Part shown: positions 53,490-62,108 of the stretch, piece after piece
How the letters are laid out: the number at the start of each line of letters is the position of its first letter
Numbering within the stretch: the stretch's first letter is position 1
Assembly (NCBI RefSeq): GCF_013374995.1
Contig: NZ_CP056030.1
Span: forward strand, 1,706,501 to 1,770,500
DNA length: 64,000 bases
Origin: Pseudomonas eucalypticola
GTDB lineage: Bacteria > Pseudomonadota > Gammaproteobacteria > Pseudomonadales > Pseudomonadaceae
Reading direction: 5' to 3'
Translations under genes and position numbers: made by a program
The notes under the pieces: model-generated
Seen by the model: only the letters and a program-made list of their open reading frames with translations
Told to the model about the DNA's origin: nothing
Database searches by the model: none

Positions 53490-53957
53490 ATGAATACATT
53501 GAACGCATCGTTCGTGGCAGCGCTGTATTGTGTCGCGCAGAAGCATCATGGGCCTGTCAATGTCGTAACCGCCCCAGGGCGGTCGGCAACGGGCAGGTTA
53601 CGCATTGAAAGGGGCGACCACTCGCCTACTTTATTTTCCTTTAGCTCGGTGGGCGGTGAAGATACTTCGTTGGGCTTCGAAGTGCTGTCCATCGACGGCG
53701 CAGATACCTATGTCGGCACCGCCTTGGGTATCGACAGCGCGGGTTACCTGGGGCTGCATTCCGCCGATCAGGGTATGGATAGATGGTACTTGCAAGCCAT
53801 GGACGAAGGCGAAGCGCAGGCGCCTGCGCGCTTCACCCTTCAGGATGAGTATGGCCAGGCTGTGTTTATCGAGGCGTTGGGGGATACCAATGACCGGTTT
53901 TTCAATGTCATGGACGGCAACGTGCCCGCCATTTTCGAGCTGCGAGCCGTTGTATAG
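53490..53957 (+). CDS. Paralog 2 (most diverged member)
   Basis: A 155-residue protein, MNTLNASFVAALYCVAQ, with AAGGAC seven bases before the ATG, 44 bp after paralog 1. It keeps the family frame (L-N-A-S-F-x-A-x-L start; LGIDSAGYLGLHS; Trp in RWYLQAM; FTLQDEYGQAV; the final FELRAVV) but lacks the HY pair: that segment reads LGFEVLSIDG. Membership is judged by eye from this order of motifs. Function unknown. Confidence 0.7.
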   Translation: MNTLNASFVAALYCVAQKHHGPVNVVTAPGRSATGRLRIERGDHSPTLFSFSSVGGEDTSLGFEVLSIDGADTYVGTALGIDSAGYLGLHSADQGMDRWYLQAMDEGEAQAPARFTLQDEYGQAVFIEALGDTNDRFFNVMDGNVPAIFELRAVV

Positions 53958-53984
53958 CGCTCGGGCCATTTCCTGGAGGATTTC

Positions 53985-54494
53985 ATGATGAGCGATTTAA
54001 TGGGTTGCACATTCTCGGCTCAGCTTCACGCGGCCAGTGACCAGGTCAATGGCTACATTGCCCTTGCGCCGAAAACCCCATGGCTTGTGGTCGGCAAACA
54101 TCGAGAAGCAGCGGTGTCGCTGCGCTTCGAATACTTGGGGCGGCTGGAGCAGAGGTTTCATTATGCGATTACCGCTGCTCAGGGGGCGGGGGCGTATGAA
54201 GGGTGGGCATTGGGTATCAGCCTCAATGGTTACCTGGGCTTTTATCAGCCAGGCAGCGTGCGTAATCAATGGAAGGTCGAGGTGACCGCCAAAGGTAACG
54301 GCAAGGAGCCCATGCGCTTCTGGCTGAGGGATGCCGAGGGCTCGCGGGCGGGCGTTTTCAGCAAGTCCTCCTACCGCCTGCCAGGGGTAGGGCAGCTCGA
54401 AATTCCCGTGGAGCAGAATGATTACTTGAACGTCAAGAGTGGCCCGATCCTGGAGTTTCAGCCTGATTTGACGCGGTGCGTCAGGGAGACATAA
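53985..54494 (+). CDS. Paralog 3 (closest to paralog 1)
   Basis: A 169-residue protein, MMSDLMGCTFSAQLHA; the second ATG at 53988 aligns with paralog 1, and a GGAGG site fits either. It shares with paralog 1 MSDL-G--F-A-L, FHYAITAA, the ISLNGYLGFY block, WKVEVT, FWLRDAEG and YLNV...LEF. GYIALAPKTPWLVVG early in the chain looks like a first trefoil hairpin. It is 27 bp after paralog 2, so the three are probably one transcript, ended by the hairpin at 54503. Confidence 0.75.
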   Translation: MMSDLMGCTFSAQLHAASDQVNGYIALAPKTPWLVVGKHREAAVSLRFEYLGRLEQRFHYAITAAQGAGAYEGWALGISLNGYLGFYQPGSVRNQWKVEVTAKGNGKEPMRFWLRDAEGSRAGVFSKSSYRLPGVGQLEIPVEQNDYLNVKSGPILEFQPDLTRCVRET

Positions 54495-54502
54495 GGAACC
54501 AG

Positions 54503-54526
54503 GCCCCTGGTCGCAAGACCAGGGGC
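54503..54526. terminator. Terminator between convergent paralogs 3 and 4
   Basis: A perfect ten-base-pair stem GCCCCTGGTC/GACCAGGGGC closed by a GCAA tetraloop, followed by TTTGGG. It sits between the two convergent stops. Confidence 0.8.
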
Positions 54527-54564
54527 TTTGGGTGCCGCAAGAACGGGGTCAACATCGCCGGGCG

Positions 54565-55092
54565 TTAATGCGGTGATACCCATTCCAGAATCCTTGCCTT
54601 GAAGCGCAATACATAAGCGGCATTTTTGTCCACGCTCAGATAATCGATAAACCGGCCATTGGGTTTCGCCGGGCCTCTGTCCGATGGGGCGCCTTCGTAT
54701 TCCCGGCGTAGTGATACCCGGTGGCCCTGATGGTCGCGCCACGTGAAGTGCAGCTCCTGGTTGGGCTCGCTGAACCGCACCACTTCCACCTTCCAGAAGT
54801 CGGTGACGGCCGAGACGCTGTAAGCGCCCAGGTAGCCATTGCGACTGATGCCTACCCTGGCCCCCTCATGGTTCCCTCTCCCGGCCGCGACGCTGACGTG
54901 ATAGTGGTGCCGGTCAGGGGTGTGTTCGATGTAATCGAAGCGGAAGGTGGTCAGGCTGGTTGGCGTACTTTCACAGATCAGCCAGCCATTTTTGGCCGGC
55001 CCCCACTCTTCGCTGAGCCCTATGGTGCCTTCAACACCCGTGCTGAGGCTGTCGATGCGCGCGATAAACGACTTCCCATTCAGATGATGCAT
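54565..55092 (-). CDS. Paralog 4 of the unrecognised family
   Basis: A 175-residue protein from MHHLNGKSFIARIDSLS, with an AGGAGG site five bases upstream; the ORF extension before it is not homologous. It has GTIGLSEEWGPAKNGWLI, FRFDYIEHTPDRHHYHVSVAA (HY at 63-64), ISRNGYLGAYS, WKVEV at 100-104, FTWRDHQGHRVSL and YLSV...LRF. It is closest to paralog 5 (YxEHTxDRxHY; WRDxxGHRVS), with which it is divergent across 223 bp. No signal peptide. Confidence 0.75.
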   Translation of the reverse strand: MHHLNGKSFIARIDSLSTGVEGTIGLSEEWGPAKNGWLICESTPTSLTTFRFDYIEHTPDRHHYHVSVAAGRGNHEGARVGISRNGYLGAYSVSAVTDFWKVEVVRFSEPNQELHFTWRDHQGHRVSLRREYEGAPSDRGPAKPNGRFIDYLSVDKNAAYVLRFKARILEWVSPH

Positions 55093-55315
55093 GCGGACCT
55101 CCTGGTCCTGTTCGGTGAGGCTGACGAGCATGAAATATCCAGGGGAGTAGGTTCAGCAGGAAACGCTTCATGACAATGTCCACGCCTTGAATGGGCCTAT
55201 TTCACCCTGTCTTGCCCGTTCGCCCCCGGTTTATCTTCCCCTTGCGCCGTGCCACGGCGCTCGATGACGGCCACGGGGTGGCCGTGCAAAGGTTCACTAC
55301 AACAGGGGCACTATC

Positions 55316-55813
55316 ATGGATGATCTCCTCAAGGCAGGCTCTTTCACCGCCAAGGTGTATTGCGATACACCGGGGTATCTGGGGGCACTGAGCCATACCT
55401 CATCCGGCGAGCCCGGCCAGAGCGGCTGGCTGGTGCGGCGCGGAGGTAGCGGGGGCACGCTGGAGCTGTGTTTCAACTACCTGGAACACACCGCGGACCG
55501 TATTCACTACCGCATTACGGCGGCGCCCGGCGGCGATTATGGGGGGGCCGGGCTCGGGGTGAGTGCCCGAGGCTACCTGGGGTTTTATCACCTGGCCTCC
55601 GTAGGGTTCTGGAAGGTGGAGGTGCTGGAGTACGACGAGCAGGCGCAAGCGTTCTCGTTTTCGTGGCGCGATCAATGGGGCCATCGGGTATCCATCACCC
55701 AGGAAGGCTTGACGCTGAAGCCAGCCTACCCTGGGGCCAGGCCCACCATCGCCCAGTACCTGTGCATTGGACGGGAGGGGGCATGGCCGTTGCAGTTCCG
55801 CGCTGAGCTGTGA
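55316..55813 (+). CDS. Paralog 5 of the unrecognised family
   Basis: A 165-residue protein, MDDLLKAGSFTAKVYCDTPGYLGAL. Family blocks: GWLVRRGG, LCFNYLEHTADRIHYRITAA (HY at 64-65), VSARGYLGFYHL, FWKVEVLEYD, FSWRDQWGHRVSITQ and YLCI...LQFRAEL. An 8-bp stem ACGGCCAC/GTGGCCGT lies in its leader at 55267-55285. Four bases after its stop begins the A-tract where the fold-back element is inserted. More GC-rich than paralogs 1-3. Confidence 0.75.
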   Translation: MDDLLKAGSFTAKVYCDTPGYLGALSHTSSGEPGQSGWLVRRGGSGGTLELCFNYLEHTADRIHYRITAAPGGDYGGAGLGVSARGYLGFYHLASVGFWKVEVLEYDEQAQAFSFSWRDQWGHRVSITQEGLTLKPAYPGARPTIAQYLCIGREGAWPLQFRAEL

Positions 55814-55824
55814 CCCAAAAAAAA

Positions 55825-56301
55825 GGTTCTTCACGGATTGCCGGGAAGGTTGTGGCACCACCACAGATCTGTAGTGAGCACACAGAGCGGACCAGGTAAT
55901 GCCCCAGGCATAACTGGCCCGAAACAAATGTGGGAATGGGGGGGGCGCCGAGCCCTTGCCCGGGAAGCGCCGCGCGGGCGGCGCTCGATCTTAGCAGCGA
56001 CACTCCAACATCGCCTGGCACTTGGAGGCCCTGATGCAATCCCCAGTCAGGAGCTTCGATGAACATTTTGTCGGCCTGCCTTGCAATTGCATCAAGGCCA
56101 TCAGATACATGCCTTGGTATTCTCTGCGCCCTCGAAACCGAGCGCCGCCCGCGCGGCGCTTCCCGGGCAAGGGCTCGGCGCCCCCCCATTCCCACATTTG
56201 TTTCGGGCCAGTTACGCCTGTGAGATCACCTGGTCTGCCTTGGTTGTTCACTGCAGATCTGTGGTCGCGCCACCCACGTTCCCGGCAATCCGTGAAGAAC
56301 C
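55825..56301. mobile_element. 477-bp fold-back (MITE-like) element
   Basis: The left arm 55825-55987 and right arm 56139-56301 are both 163 bp and are inverted copies: almost identical for the inner half, about 80% for the outer. The tips are GGTTCTTCACGGATTGCC on both sides. The 151-bp centre codes for no full protein (a minus-strand frame ends with LTGDCIRASKCQAMLECRC). The element is flanked by A8 (55817-55824) and A9 (56302-56310), which looks like an 8-bp target duplication. Ends with GG-TCTTC and 8-bp duplications recall the ISL3 family, from memory. Confidence 0.75.
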
Positions 56302-56310
56302 AAAAAAAAA

Positions 56311-56336
56311 CCGCCCACATCAGTGGGCGGTTTTTT
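56311..56336. terminator. Bidirectional terminator of acnB
   Basis: CCGCCCAC/GTGGGCGG stem with a 4-base loop, A9 on the left and T6 on the right. It ends acnB (minus strand) and, before the fold-back insertion, would also have ended paralog 5. Confidence 0.9.
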
Positions 56337-56351
56337 CATTGCCGGTCAGGC

Positions 56352-58961
56352 TCAGGCCTGGACCACCGGGATGTTCGCGTTGGCAGCAGCCTCGCGGAAC
56401 TCGGCGATCTGGTCGAAGCTCAGGTAGCGGTAAACGTCGGCAGCCATGCTGTCGATGTTCTTCGCGTATTCCATGTACTCTTCCACGGTTGGCAGCTTGC
56501 CCAGGATCGAGGCAACGGCGGCCAGTTCAGCGGAAGCCAGGAACACGTTGGCACCATCGCCCAGACGGTTCGGGAAGTTACGGGTCGAGGTCGACACCAC
56601 GGTGCTGTTCGGCTCGACGCGTGCCTGGTTACCCATGCACAGCGAGCAGCCCGGCATTTCCATGCGCGCGCCAGCCTTGCCGTAGATGCCGTAGTAGCCT
56701 TCCTCGGTCAGCTGGTGAGCGTCCATCTTGGTCGGCGGCGACAGCCACAGGCGGGTCGGCAGCTGGCCTTTCACCTGGTCCAGCAGTTTGCCGGCGGCAC
56801 GGAAGTGACCAATGTTGGTCATGCACGAACCGATGAACACTTCGTCGATCTTCTGGCCCTGGACAGTGGACAGCAGACGCGCATCGTCCGGGTCGTTCGG
56901 GGCGCAGAGGACGGGCTCCTTGACGTCGGCCAGGTCGATTTCGATGATTTCGGCGTATTCGGCATCGGCGTCGGCCGACAGCAGCTCAGGGTTGGCCAGC
57001 CAGGCTTCCATGGCCTGTGCGCGACGCTCCATGGTGCGGGCATCGCCGTAGCCTTCGCTGATCATCCAGCGCAGCAGGGTGATGTTCGACTTCAGGTACT
57101 CGGCGATGGCCTTTTCCGGCAGCTTGATGGTGCAACCGGCGGCGGAACGCTCGGCCGAGGCGTCGGACAGCTCGAATGCCTGTTCAACGGTCAGCTCGTC
57201 CAGGCCTTCGATTTCCAGGATGCGACCCGAGAAGGCGTTGATCTTGCCTTTCTTCTCGACGGTCAGCAGGCCTTTCTGGATGCCGTAGTAAGGAATGGCG
57301 TGTACCAGGTCACGCAGGGTGATGCCCGGTTGCAGCTTGCCCTTGAAGCGCACCAGCACCGACTCCGGCATGTCCAGCGGCATGACGCCGGTGGCGGCGG
57401 CGAAGGCCACCAGGCCGGAACCGGCCGGGAACGAGATGCCGATCGGGAAGCGGGTGTGCGAGTCGCCGCCGGTGCCGACGGTGTCAGGCAGCAGCATGCG
57501 GTTCAGCCAGCTGTGGATGATGCCGTCGCCTGGGCGCAGGGACACGCCACCGCGGGTGCGGATGAAGTCCGGCAGGGTGTGGTGGGTGACCACGTCGATC
57601 GGCTTCGGATAGGCAGCGGTGTGGCAGAACGACTGCATGACCAGGTCGGCGGAGAAGCCCAGGCAGGCCAGGTCTTTCAGCTCGTCGCGGGTCATCGGGC
57701 CAGTGGTGTCCTGGGAGCCCACGGTGGTCATCTTCGGTTCGCAGTAGGTGCCAGGGCGCACGCCTTTGCCTTCTGGCAGGCCGCAGGCCTTGCCGACCAT
57801 CTTCTGCGCCAGGGTGAAACCCTTGCCGGTGTCGACCGGGGCTTCGGGCAGCTTGAACAGGTCGGTAGGGCCCAGGCCCAGCTCGGCGCGGGCTTTTTCG
57901 GTCAGGCCACGGCCGACGATCAGCGGAATACGGCCGCCGGCGCGGACTTCGTCCAGCAGCACGGGGGTTTTCAGTTCGAAGGTGGTGATGACTTCGTCGC
58001 TGTCATGCTTGCAGACCTTGCCCGCATGCGGGTACAGGTCGATCACGTCGCCCATGTTGATGTTCGAGACGTCGAATTCGATCGGCAGGGCGCCGGCGTC
58101 TTCCATGGTGTTGTAGAAGATCGGGGCGATCTTGGAGCCGAAGCAGAAACCACCGGCGCGCTTGTTCGGCACGTAAGGGATGTCGTCGCCGAAGAACCAC
58201 AGCACCGAGTTGGTTGCCGATTTACGCGACGAACCGGTACCGACCACGTCACCGACGTAGGCGATCGGGAAGCCCTGGCCGCGCATTTCTTCGATCTGCT
58301 TCATCGGGCCGATGGAGCCTTGCACATCCGGCACGATACCGTCGCGGGCCATTTTCAGCATGGCCAGGGCGTGCAGCGGGATGTCCGGGCGCGACCAGGC
58401 GTCAGGCGCCGGGGACAGGTCGTCGGTGTTGGTTTCGCCGGTCACCTTGAACACGCGCAGGCTGATCTTGTCGGCCAGGGTAGGGCGCTTCTTGAACCAC
58501 TCGCCGTCAGCCCAGGACTCGATCACGGCCTTGGCGTGGGTGTTGCCGTTCTTGGCTTTTTCGGCCACGTCGTGGAAGGCGTCGAACATCAGCAGGGTGT
58601 GCTTGAGCTGCTCGGCCGCGACCGGGGCCAGCTCGGCGCTGTCCAGCAGTTCGACCATGGTGGCGATGTTGTAGCCGCCCTGCATGGTGCCCAGCAGTTC
58701 AACGGCGCGCTTCTTGTCGATCAGTGGGGAGGTGGCTTCGCCTTTGGCGATGGCGGAAAGGAAACCGGCCTTGACGTAGGCTGCTTCGTCCACGCCTGGC
58801 GGCACGCGGTTGGTGATCAGGTCGACGAGGAAGGCTTCTTCGCCAGCGGGAGGATTCTTCAGCAGCTCGACCAGGCCGGCTGTCTGTTCGGCGTTAAGCG
58901 GCTGGGGCACGATACCCTGGGCGGCACGCTCTTCGATGTGTTTGCGGTAGGCTTCAAGCAC
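56352..58961 (-). CDS. acnB: Aconitate hydratase B
   Basis: The main TCA-cycle aconitase, 869 residues, with an N-terminal HEAT-like domain ([22 protein letters not shown]) and the AcnB domain order. Cluster and active-site segments include [17 protein letters not shown] and [14 protein letters not shown] near the C-terminus and [20 protein letters not shown]. The GTG at 58961 is the start, with AGGG upstream; it gives the standard Pseudomonas N-terminus, while an in-frame ATG five codons earlier does not. A structured repeat lies upstream. Confidence 0.96.
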   Translation of the reverse strand: MLEAYRKHIEERAAQGIVPQPLNAEQTAGLVELLKNPPAGEEAFLVDLITNRVPPGVDEAAYVKAGFLSAIAKGEATSPLIDKKRAVELLGTMQGGYNIATMVELLDSAELAPVAAEQLKHTLLMFDAFHDVAEKAKNGNTHAKAVIESWADGEWFKKRPTLADKISLRVFKVTGETNTDDLSPAPDAWSRPDIPLHALAMLKMARDGIVPDVQGSIGPMKQIEEMRGQGFPIAYVGDVVGTGSSRKSATNSVLWFFGDDIPYVPNKRAGGFCFGSKIAPIFYNTMEDAGALPIEFDVSNINMGDVIDLYPHAGKVCKHDSDEVITTFELKTPVLLDEVRAGGRIPLIVGRGLTEKARAELGLGPTDLFKLPEAPVDTGKGFTLAQKMVGKACGLPEGKGVRPGTYCEPKMTTVGSQDTTGPMTRDELKDLACLGFSADLVMQSFCHTAAYPKPIDVVTHHTLPDFIRTRGGVSLRPGDGIIHSWLNRMLLPDTVGTGGDSHTRFPIGISFPAGSGLVAFAAATGVMPLDMPESVLVRFKGKLQPGITLRDLVHAIPYYGIQKGLLTVEKKGKINAFSGRILEIEGLDELTVEQAFELSDASAERSAAGCTIKLPEKAIAEYLKSNITLLRWMISEGYGDARTMERRAQAMEAWLANPELLSADADAEYAEIIEIDLADVKEPVLCAPNDPDDARLLSTVQGQKIDEVFIGSCMTNIGHFRAAGKLLDQVKGQLPTRLWLSPPTKMDAHQLTEEGYYGIYGKAGARMEMPGCSLCMGNQARVEPNSTVVSTSTRNFPNRLGDGANVFLASAELAAVASILGKLPTVEEYMEYAKNIDSMAADVYRYLSFDQIAEFREAAANANIPVVQA

Positions 58962-59072
58962 AGTTATTACCCTCATCAGTGGTCCCTGTCCGGGACGCTC
59001 ATCCAGTCATTCCCGCGCCCATGCGCTGCACGGCTTTCCCGCCGTTGGGGCCGGGGCTGCAGGAATTCCTTG

Positions 59073-59212
59073 TAGAAGCTGCTTTCAAAGTTTTACGCCT
59101 CCAGAACGGGGAGCTGATGAGGGCTGGCGCCAGGTATCTTTGCCTGAAAATACCTGCGCCAACGCCGTTCTGTCGGATAACTGTGCTCGTGACGCTTTGA
59201 AAACAGCTTCTA
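59073..59212. repeat. 140-bp nested fold-back element upstream of acnB
   Basis: Outer arms TAGAAGCTGCTTTCAAAG (59073-59090) and CTTTGAAAACAGCTTCTA (59195-59212) pair at 17 of 18 positions. Inside are CAGAACGG/CCGTTCTG and GGCGC-AGGTAT/ATACCTGCGCC, nested in order. The whole makes one long cruciform or RNA hairpin in the 397-bp gap between acnB and the DUF1289 gene. The rest of that gap shows nothing recognisable. Confidence 0.75.
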
Positions 59213-59358
59213 GCGGACATTGGTGCCTAAAAAGGCAGCGTGATTCTACGGCAAAAAAACAAGAAAGGTAAGTTTAGCCCTACCACTTCGGGGGTGATCA
59301 TCCTTAGACAAAGGGCTAACATGGCCGCCTGTCTTACTTTTCAAAGCGTTGCCAAGCC

Positions 59359-59832
59359 ATGTCCAACCAGTCCATCAAGACCCCCTGCGTAGGCCTCTGT
59401 TCCACGGTTTACGGGGACCTTGTGTGCCGCGGCTGCAAGCGCTTCCACCACGAAGTCATCCACTGGAACGGCTACGACGACGAGGCCAAGCGCGCGGTGT
59501 GGCTGCGCCTCGAGCAACTGCTGGTACAGGTGATGGAGGCCAAGCTGGAAATCTTCGACAAGGACAAGCTGCGCCAACAACTGGAACAACGCAAGATCCG
59601 TTTTGTGCCGCAGCAGTCCGAGTACTGCTGGGCCTACCAGTTGATTGCCCGTGGTGCACGGGTGATCAACCAGCTGGAGGCCTACGGCATGGTGTTGCTG
59701 CCGGAATTTCGCGACTGGGAGCTGCCGGCGTTGCGCGATGCCATTGATCGGGAATTTTTCCTGCTCTCCGAAGCGCACTACGAGCGCTACATCGCCCCGG
59801 GGTTCCTTCAGGATGCGTTTCCGGCCGGTTGA
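59359..59832 (+). CDS. DUF1289-family protein
   Basis: A 157-residue protein with the short DUF1289 cysteine motif at the N-terminus (TPCVGLCSTVYGDLVCRGCKRF, residues about 8-27), likely a zinc or iron site. A helical remainder follows (EVIHWNGYDDEAKRAVWLRLEQLL; LPEFRDWELPALRDAID). The function of the family is unknown. It is convergent with the stress protein gene. Confidence 0.85.
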   Translation: MSNQSIKTPCVGLCSTVYGDLVCRGCKRFHHEVIHWNGYDDEAKRAVWLRLEQLLVQVMEAKLEIFDKDKLRQQLEQRKIRFVPQQSEYCWAYQLIARGARVINQLEAYGMVLLPEFRDWELPALRDAIDREFFLLSEAHYERYIAPGFLQDAFPAG

Positions 59833-59852
59833 ATACCAGGCGCGACTCGGCC

Positions 59853-60713
59853 TCAGCCACGCGCCAACTCTTCGAGATGCGCCACGATCGCGTCGGTCTT
59901 GAGCACCAGCACATCACTTTCCAGCGTGTCGAGCACCACTTCGGCGGTGTTGCCGATCAGCGCGCCGGCCACGCCCGTGCGCGCCACGGTGCCGATCACG
60001 GTCACGGCGGCGTTGAGTTTCTGCGCGGTGAACGGGATCAGCACGTCCGCTGGCCCTTCGGCGATGTGCAGATGCGCATGGTCGATTTCGAATTCAGCCT
60101 GGAACGCCAGGCATTGTTCCCGGTATCGCGCCTCGATGGTTTCCGAGCGCTGAAAGGTCGGGTCGGGCGCCGACAGCATGGGCGAGGGGTGCGCGGCGAT
60201 CACATGCAGGTCGCCTTTGGCCAGCCGGGCAATGTCGAAACCATGCTCGACGATGGCCGCGTGCAGCTGCCGATGCTCGCCGTCCGCATTGCCCACGTCT
60301 ACCGCTGCCAAGATCACCCCATGGCTCCAGGGCCGTTCGCTCTTGACCATCAACACCGCGCAAGGGCAGTGGCGCAGCAGTTTCCAGTCATTGGGGGTCA
60401 GTAAAAAGCGCTTCAAGGCGCTCTCGTGACGGTGCTGCTTGATCACCAGCCCGCAGCCTTCGCTTTGCTGGACCTTGATGATGGTTTTCTCCAGGCTGCC
60501 TTCCCACGCCTGTTCGGCGCTGGCGCTGAAGCCATCGTCATGCAGTTGCTGCTTGAGCAGGGTCAGCAGGGCGCTATGGTCATGATGAGCGTCGCACATC
60601 AATAAATGCAGATGGGCCTGGGTGACGCCGGCGATCAGTTTCGCGCGGGCCAGCGCCAGGCTGTGCGCGTGCTCGGGGTCCAGTACCACCAGAAGGCTGC
60701 GAATCGCTTGCAT
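59853..60713 (-). CDS. Tandem universal stress protein (UspE-like)
   Basis: A 286-residue protein with two Usp domains. The first (RSLLVVLDPEHAHSLALARAKLIA) is degenerate; the second ends VTVIGTVARTGVAGALIGNTAEVVLD, close to the ATP-binding G-x2-G-x9-G(S/T) motif. ATG 60713 has a GGAG site. Such proteins support survival under low oxygen or starvation; a precise role is not evident here. Confidence 0.9.
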   Translation of the reverse strand: MQAIRSLLVVLDPEHAHSLALARAKLIAGVTQAHLHLLMCDAHHDHSALLTLLKQQLHDDGFSASAEQAWEGSLEKTIIKVQQSEGCGLVIKQHRHESALKRFLLTPNDWKLLRHCPCAVLMVKSERPWSHGVILAAVDVGNADGEHRQLHAAIVEHGFDIARLAKGDLHVIAAHPSPMLSAPDPTFQRSETIEARYREQCLAFQAEFEIDHAHLHIAEGPADVLIPFTAQKLNAAVTVIGTVARTGVAGALIGNTAEVVLDTLESDVLVLKTDAIVAHLEELARG

Positions 60714-60855
60714 GACGGGTCTCCTGCGAGGTAGGCATGCCACTACTATAGACAGCCGTCAGTCCGCCGCCCTGTCCTGTATCAAGCATAGCGGCTGGCG
60801 CTTGGCCGTGGCGTCCGTATAATCGCCGGCTTTTGCGCCCCTTGAGGAGTCGAGC

Positions 60856-61458
60856 ATGCTGTCTGAAATCCATGAGTTCCTCGGTTGCAGGACGCCGCAG
60901 GCCTGGGTCGACGCGGCCCTGGCCGACCAGGAAACCATGCTCGTGGACCACAAGAACTGCGAGTTCAAGGCCGCCAGCACGGCATTGAGCCTGATTGCCA
61001 AATACTGCACACACGCCGACCTGATCAACATGATGTCGCGCCTGGCCCGCGAGGAGCTGGTGCACCACGAGCAGGTCATCCGCTTGATGAAAAAGCGCAA
61101 GATCGAGCTGCGTCCACTGTCGGCTGGCCGCTACGCGTCGGGCCTGCGCAAGGTGGTGCGCAACCATGAACCGGTCAAGCTGGTGGACACCCTGGTGGTG
61201 GGCGCCTTCATCGAAGCGCGCAGTTGCGAGCGTTTCGAGGCCCTGGTGCCGCACCTGGACGAAGAACTGGGGGCGTTCTACCACGGGCTGCTCAAGAGTG
61301 AGGCGCGGCACTATCAGGGTTACCTGAAGCTGGCGCATCAGTATGGCGAGGCCGAGGATATCGCCCGCACCGTGGAGAAGGTGCGGGCGGTGGAAGCTGA
61401 CTTGATCCTCAGTCCTGACGCGGAATTCCGCTTTCACAGCGGCGTGCCCGCCGCCTGA
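60856..61458 (+). CDS. miaE: tRNA hydroxylase MiaE
   Basis: A di-iron monooxygenase of 200 residues that hydroxylates ms2i6A at position 37 of tRNA. The iron ligands appear in ADQETMLVDHKNCEFKAAS, REELVHHEQV, EARSCERFEAL and KSEARHYQGYL, the ferritin-like four-helix pattern. It needs oxygen, so its product reports aerobic growth. A GAGGAG site precedes the ATG. Confidence 0.94.
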   Translation: MLSEIHEFLGCRTPQAWVDAALADQETMLVDHKNCEFKAASTALSLIAKYCTHADLINMMSRLAREELVHHEQVIRLMKKRKIELRPLSAGRYASGLRKVVRNHEPVKLVDTLVVGAFIEARSCERFEALVPHLDEELGAFYHGLLKSEARHYQGYLKLAHQYGEAEDIARTVEKVRAVEADLILSPDAEFRFHSGVPAA

Positions 61459-61470
61459 CACCCCGCCGAA

Positions 61471-61513
61471 CCCTGTGGGACCGGGCGAAGCTCGGGAAGG
61501 CCGCACCACAGGG
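61471..61513 (+). repeat. REP-like element forming a hairpin after miaE
   Basis: A single copy of the 107-bp array core, CCCTGTGGGACCGGGCGAAG, with GGCCGCACCACAGGG closing it. CCCTGTGG and CCACAGGG pair as an 8-bp stem, so it can also act as a transcript end. Confidence 0.75.
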
Positions 61514-61570
61514 ACACTGAATTTCCCCCGCCCCTGAACGTCTGAATAATAAGCAAGCTAACAAATTTAT

Positions 61571-61623
61571 TTGACATTAGCTGCCTAGGCAGTAACATCG
61601 TGTATAAATTACTGCCTAGGCAG
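61571..61623 (+). promoter_or_regulatory. MarR promoter with two identical palindromic operators
   Basis: TTGACA (61571-61576), a 16-bp spacer and TAACAT (61593-61598) form the promoter. CTGCCTAGGCAG occurs at 61581-61592, exactly within the spacer, and again at 61612-61623, just after the expected start. The centres are 31 bp apart, about three helical turns. This suits cooperative autorepression by the adjacent MarR protein. Confidence 0.85.
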
Positions 61624-61634
61624 GCTTTTGCACG

Positions 61635-62108
61635 ATGAAACATTTCACTCCGGAAAATTTCCGTACCTGCACCATCGGCCTGCTGCTGGGCCGGGCTTCG
61701 TCCGTTAAAGACCGCATCCTGGACACCCACTTGGTGGCCGAAGGGGTGACCGCGGCGCAGTTCAAGGTGCTGATCATCATCGAACAGTTTGATGTCGACC
61801 GGCCGGCTGAGCTGTGCCGCTACCTGTCGCTGGACAGCGGCTCGATGACGCGCATGCTCGACCGCCTGGAACAAAAGGGCTTCATCAGCCGTCGACCTTG
61901 TGCCGATGACCGCCGACAGGTGCGCGTGAGCCTCACCCCCGCCGGCCTGGAATTGGCGGGCAAGCTGCCGGTAGTGGGCGCCGAGGCCATGAACGAACTG
62001 GTGGGCGTGCTGGCACCGGACGAACTGGAAAATCTGGAACGAATCTTAACCAAAGTATTGCTGGCGGCAGGGGACACCCTCACCGCCTTGCGGGTAGGTG
62101 CTAAATGA
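61635..62108 (+). CDS. MarR-family repressor of the efflux operon
   Basis: A 157-residue winged-helix regulator: FRTCTIGLLLGRASSVKDRIL, DVDRPAELCRYLSLDSGSMTRMLDRLEQKGFISRRPCADDRRQVRVSLTPAG is the DNA-binding core. It lies behind the twin operators and overlaps the efflux gene by 4 bp (ATGA), so it probably represses the whole operon and releases on binding a drug or phenolic compound, like EmrR. The inducer is unknown. Confidence 0.92.
   Translation: MKHFTPENFRTCTIGLLLGRASSVKDRILDTHLVAEGVTAAQFKVLIIIEQFDVDRPAELCRYLSLDSGSMTRMLDRLEQKGFISRRPCADDRRQVRVSLTPAGLELAGKLPVVGAEAMNELVGVLAPDELENLERILTKVLLAAGDTLTALRVGAK

Noticed and set aside
56022..59075. A 1,017-codon ORF running from the fold-back element across acnB
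   Set aside because: Antisense shadow of acnB joined by chance to an open frame in the element.
60760..60800. ANR box before the universal stress protein gene
   Set aside because: TTGATACAGG on the minus strand is a half-site only.
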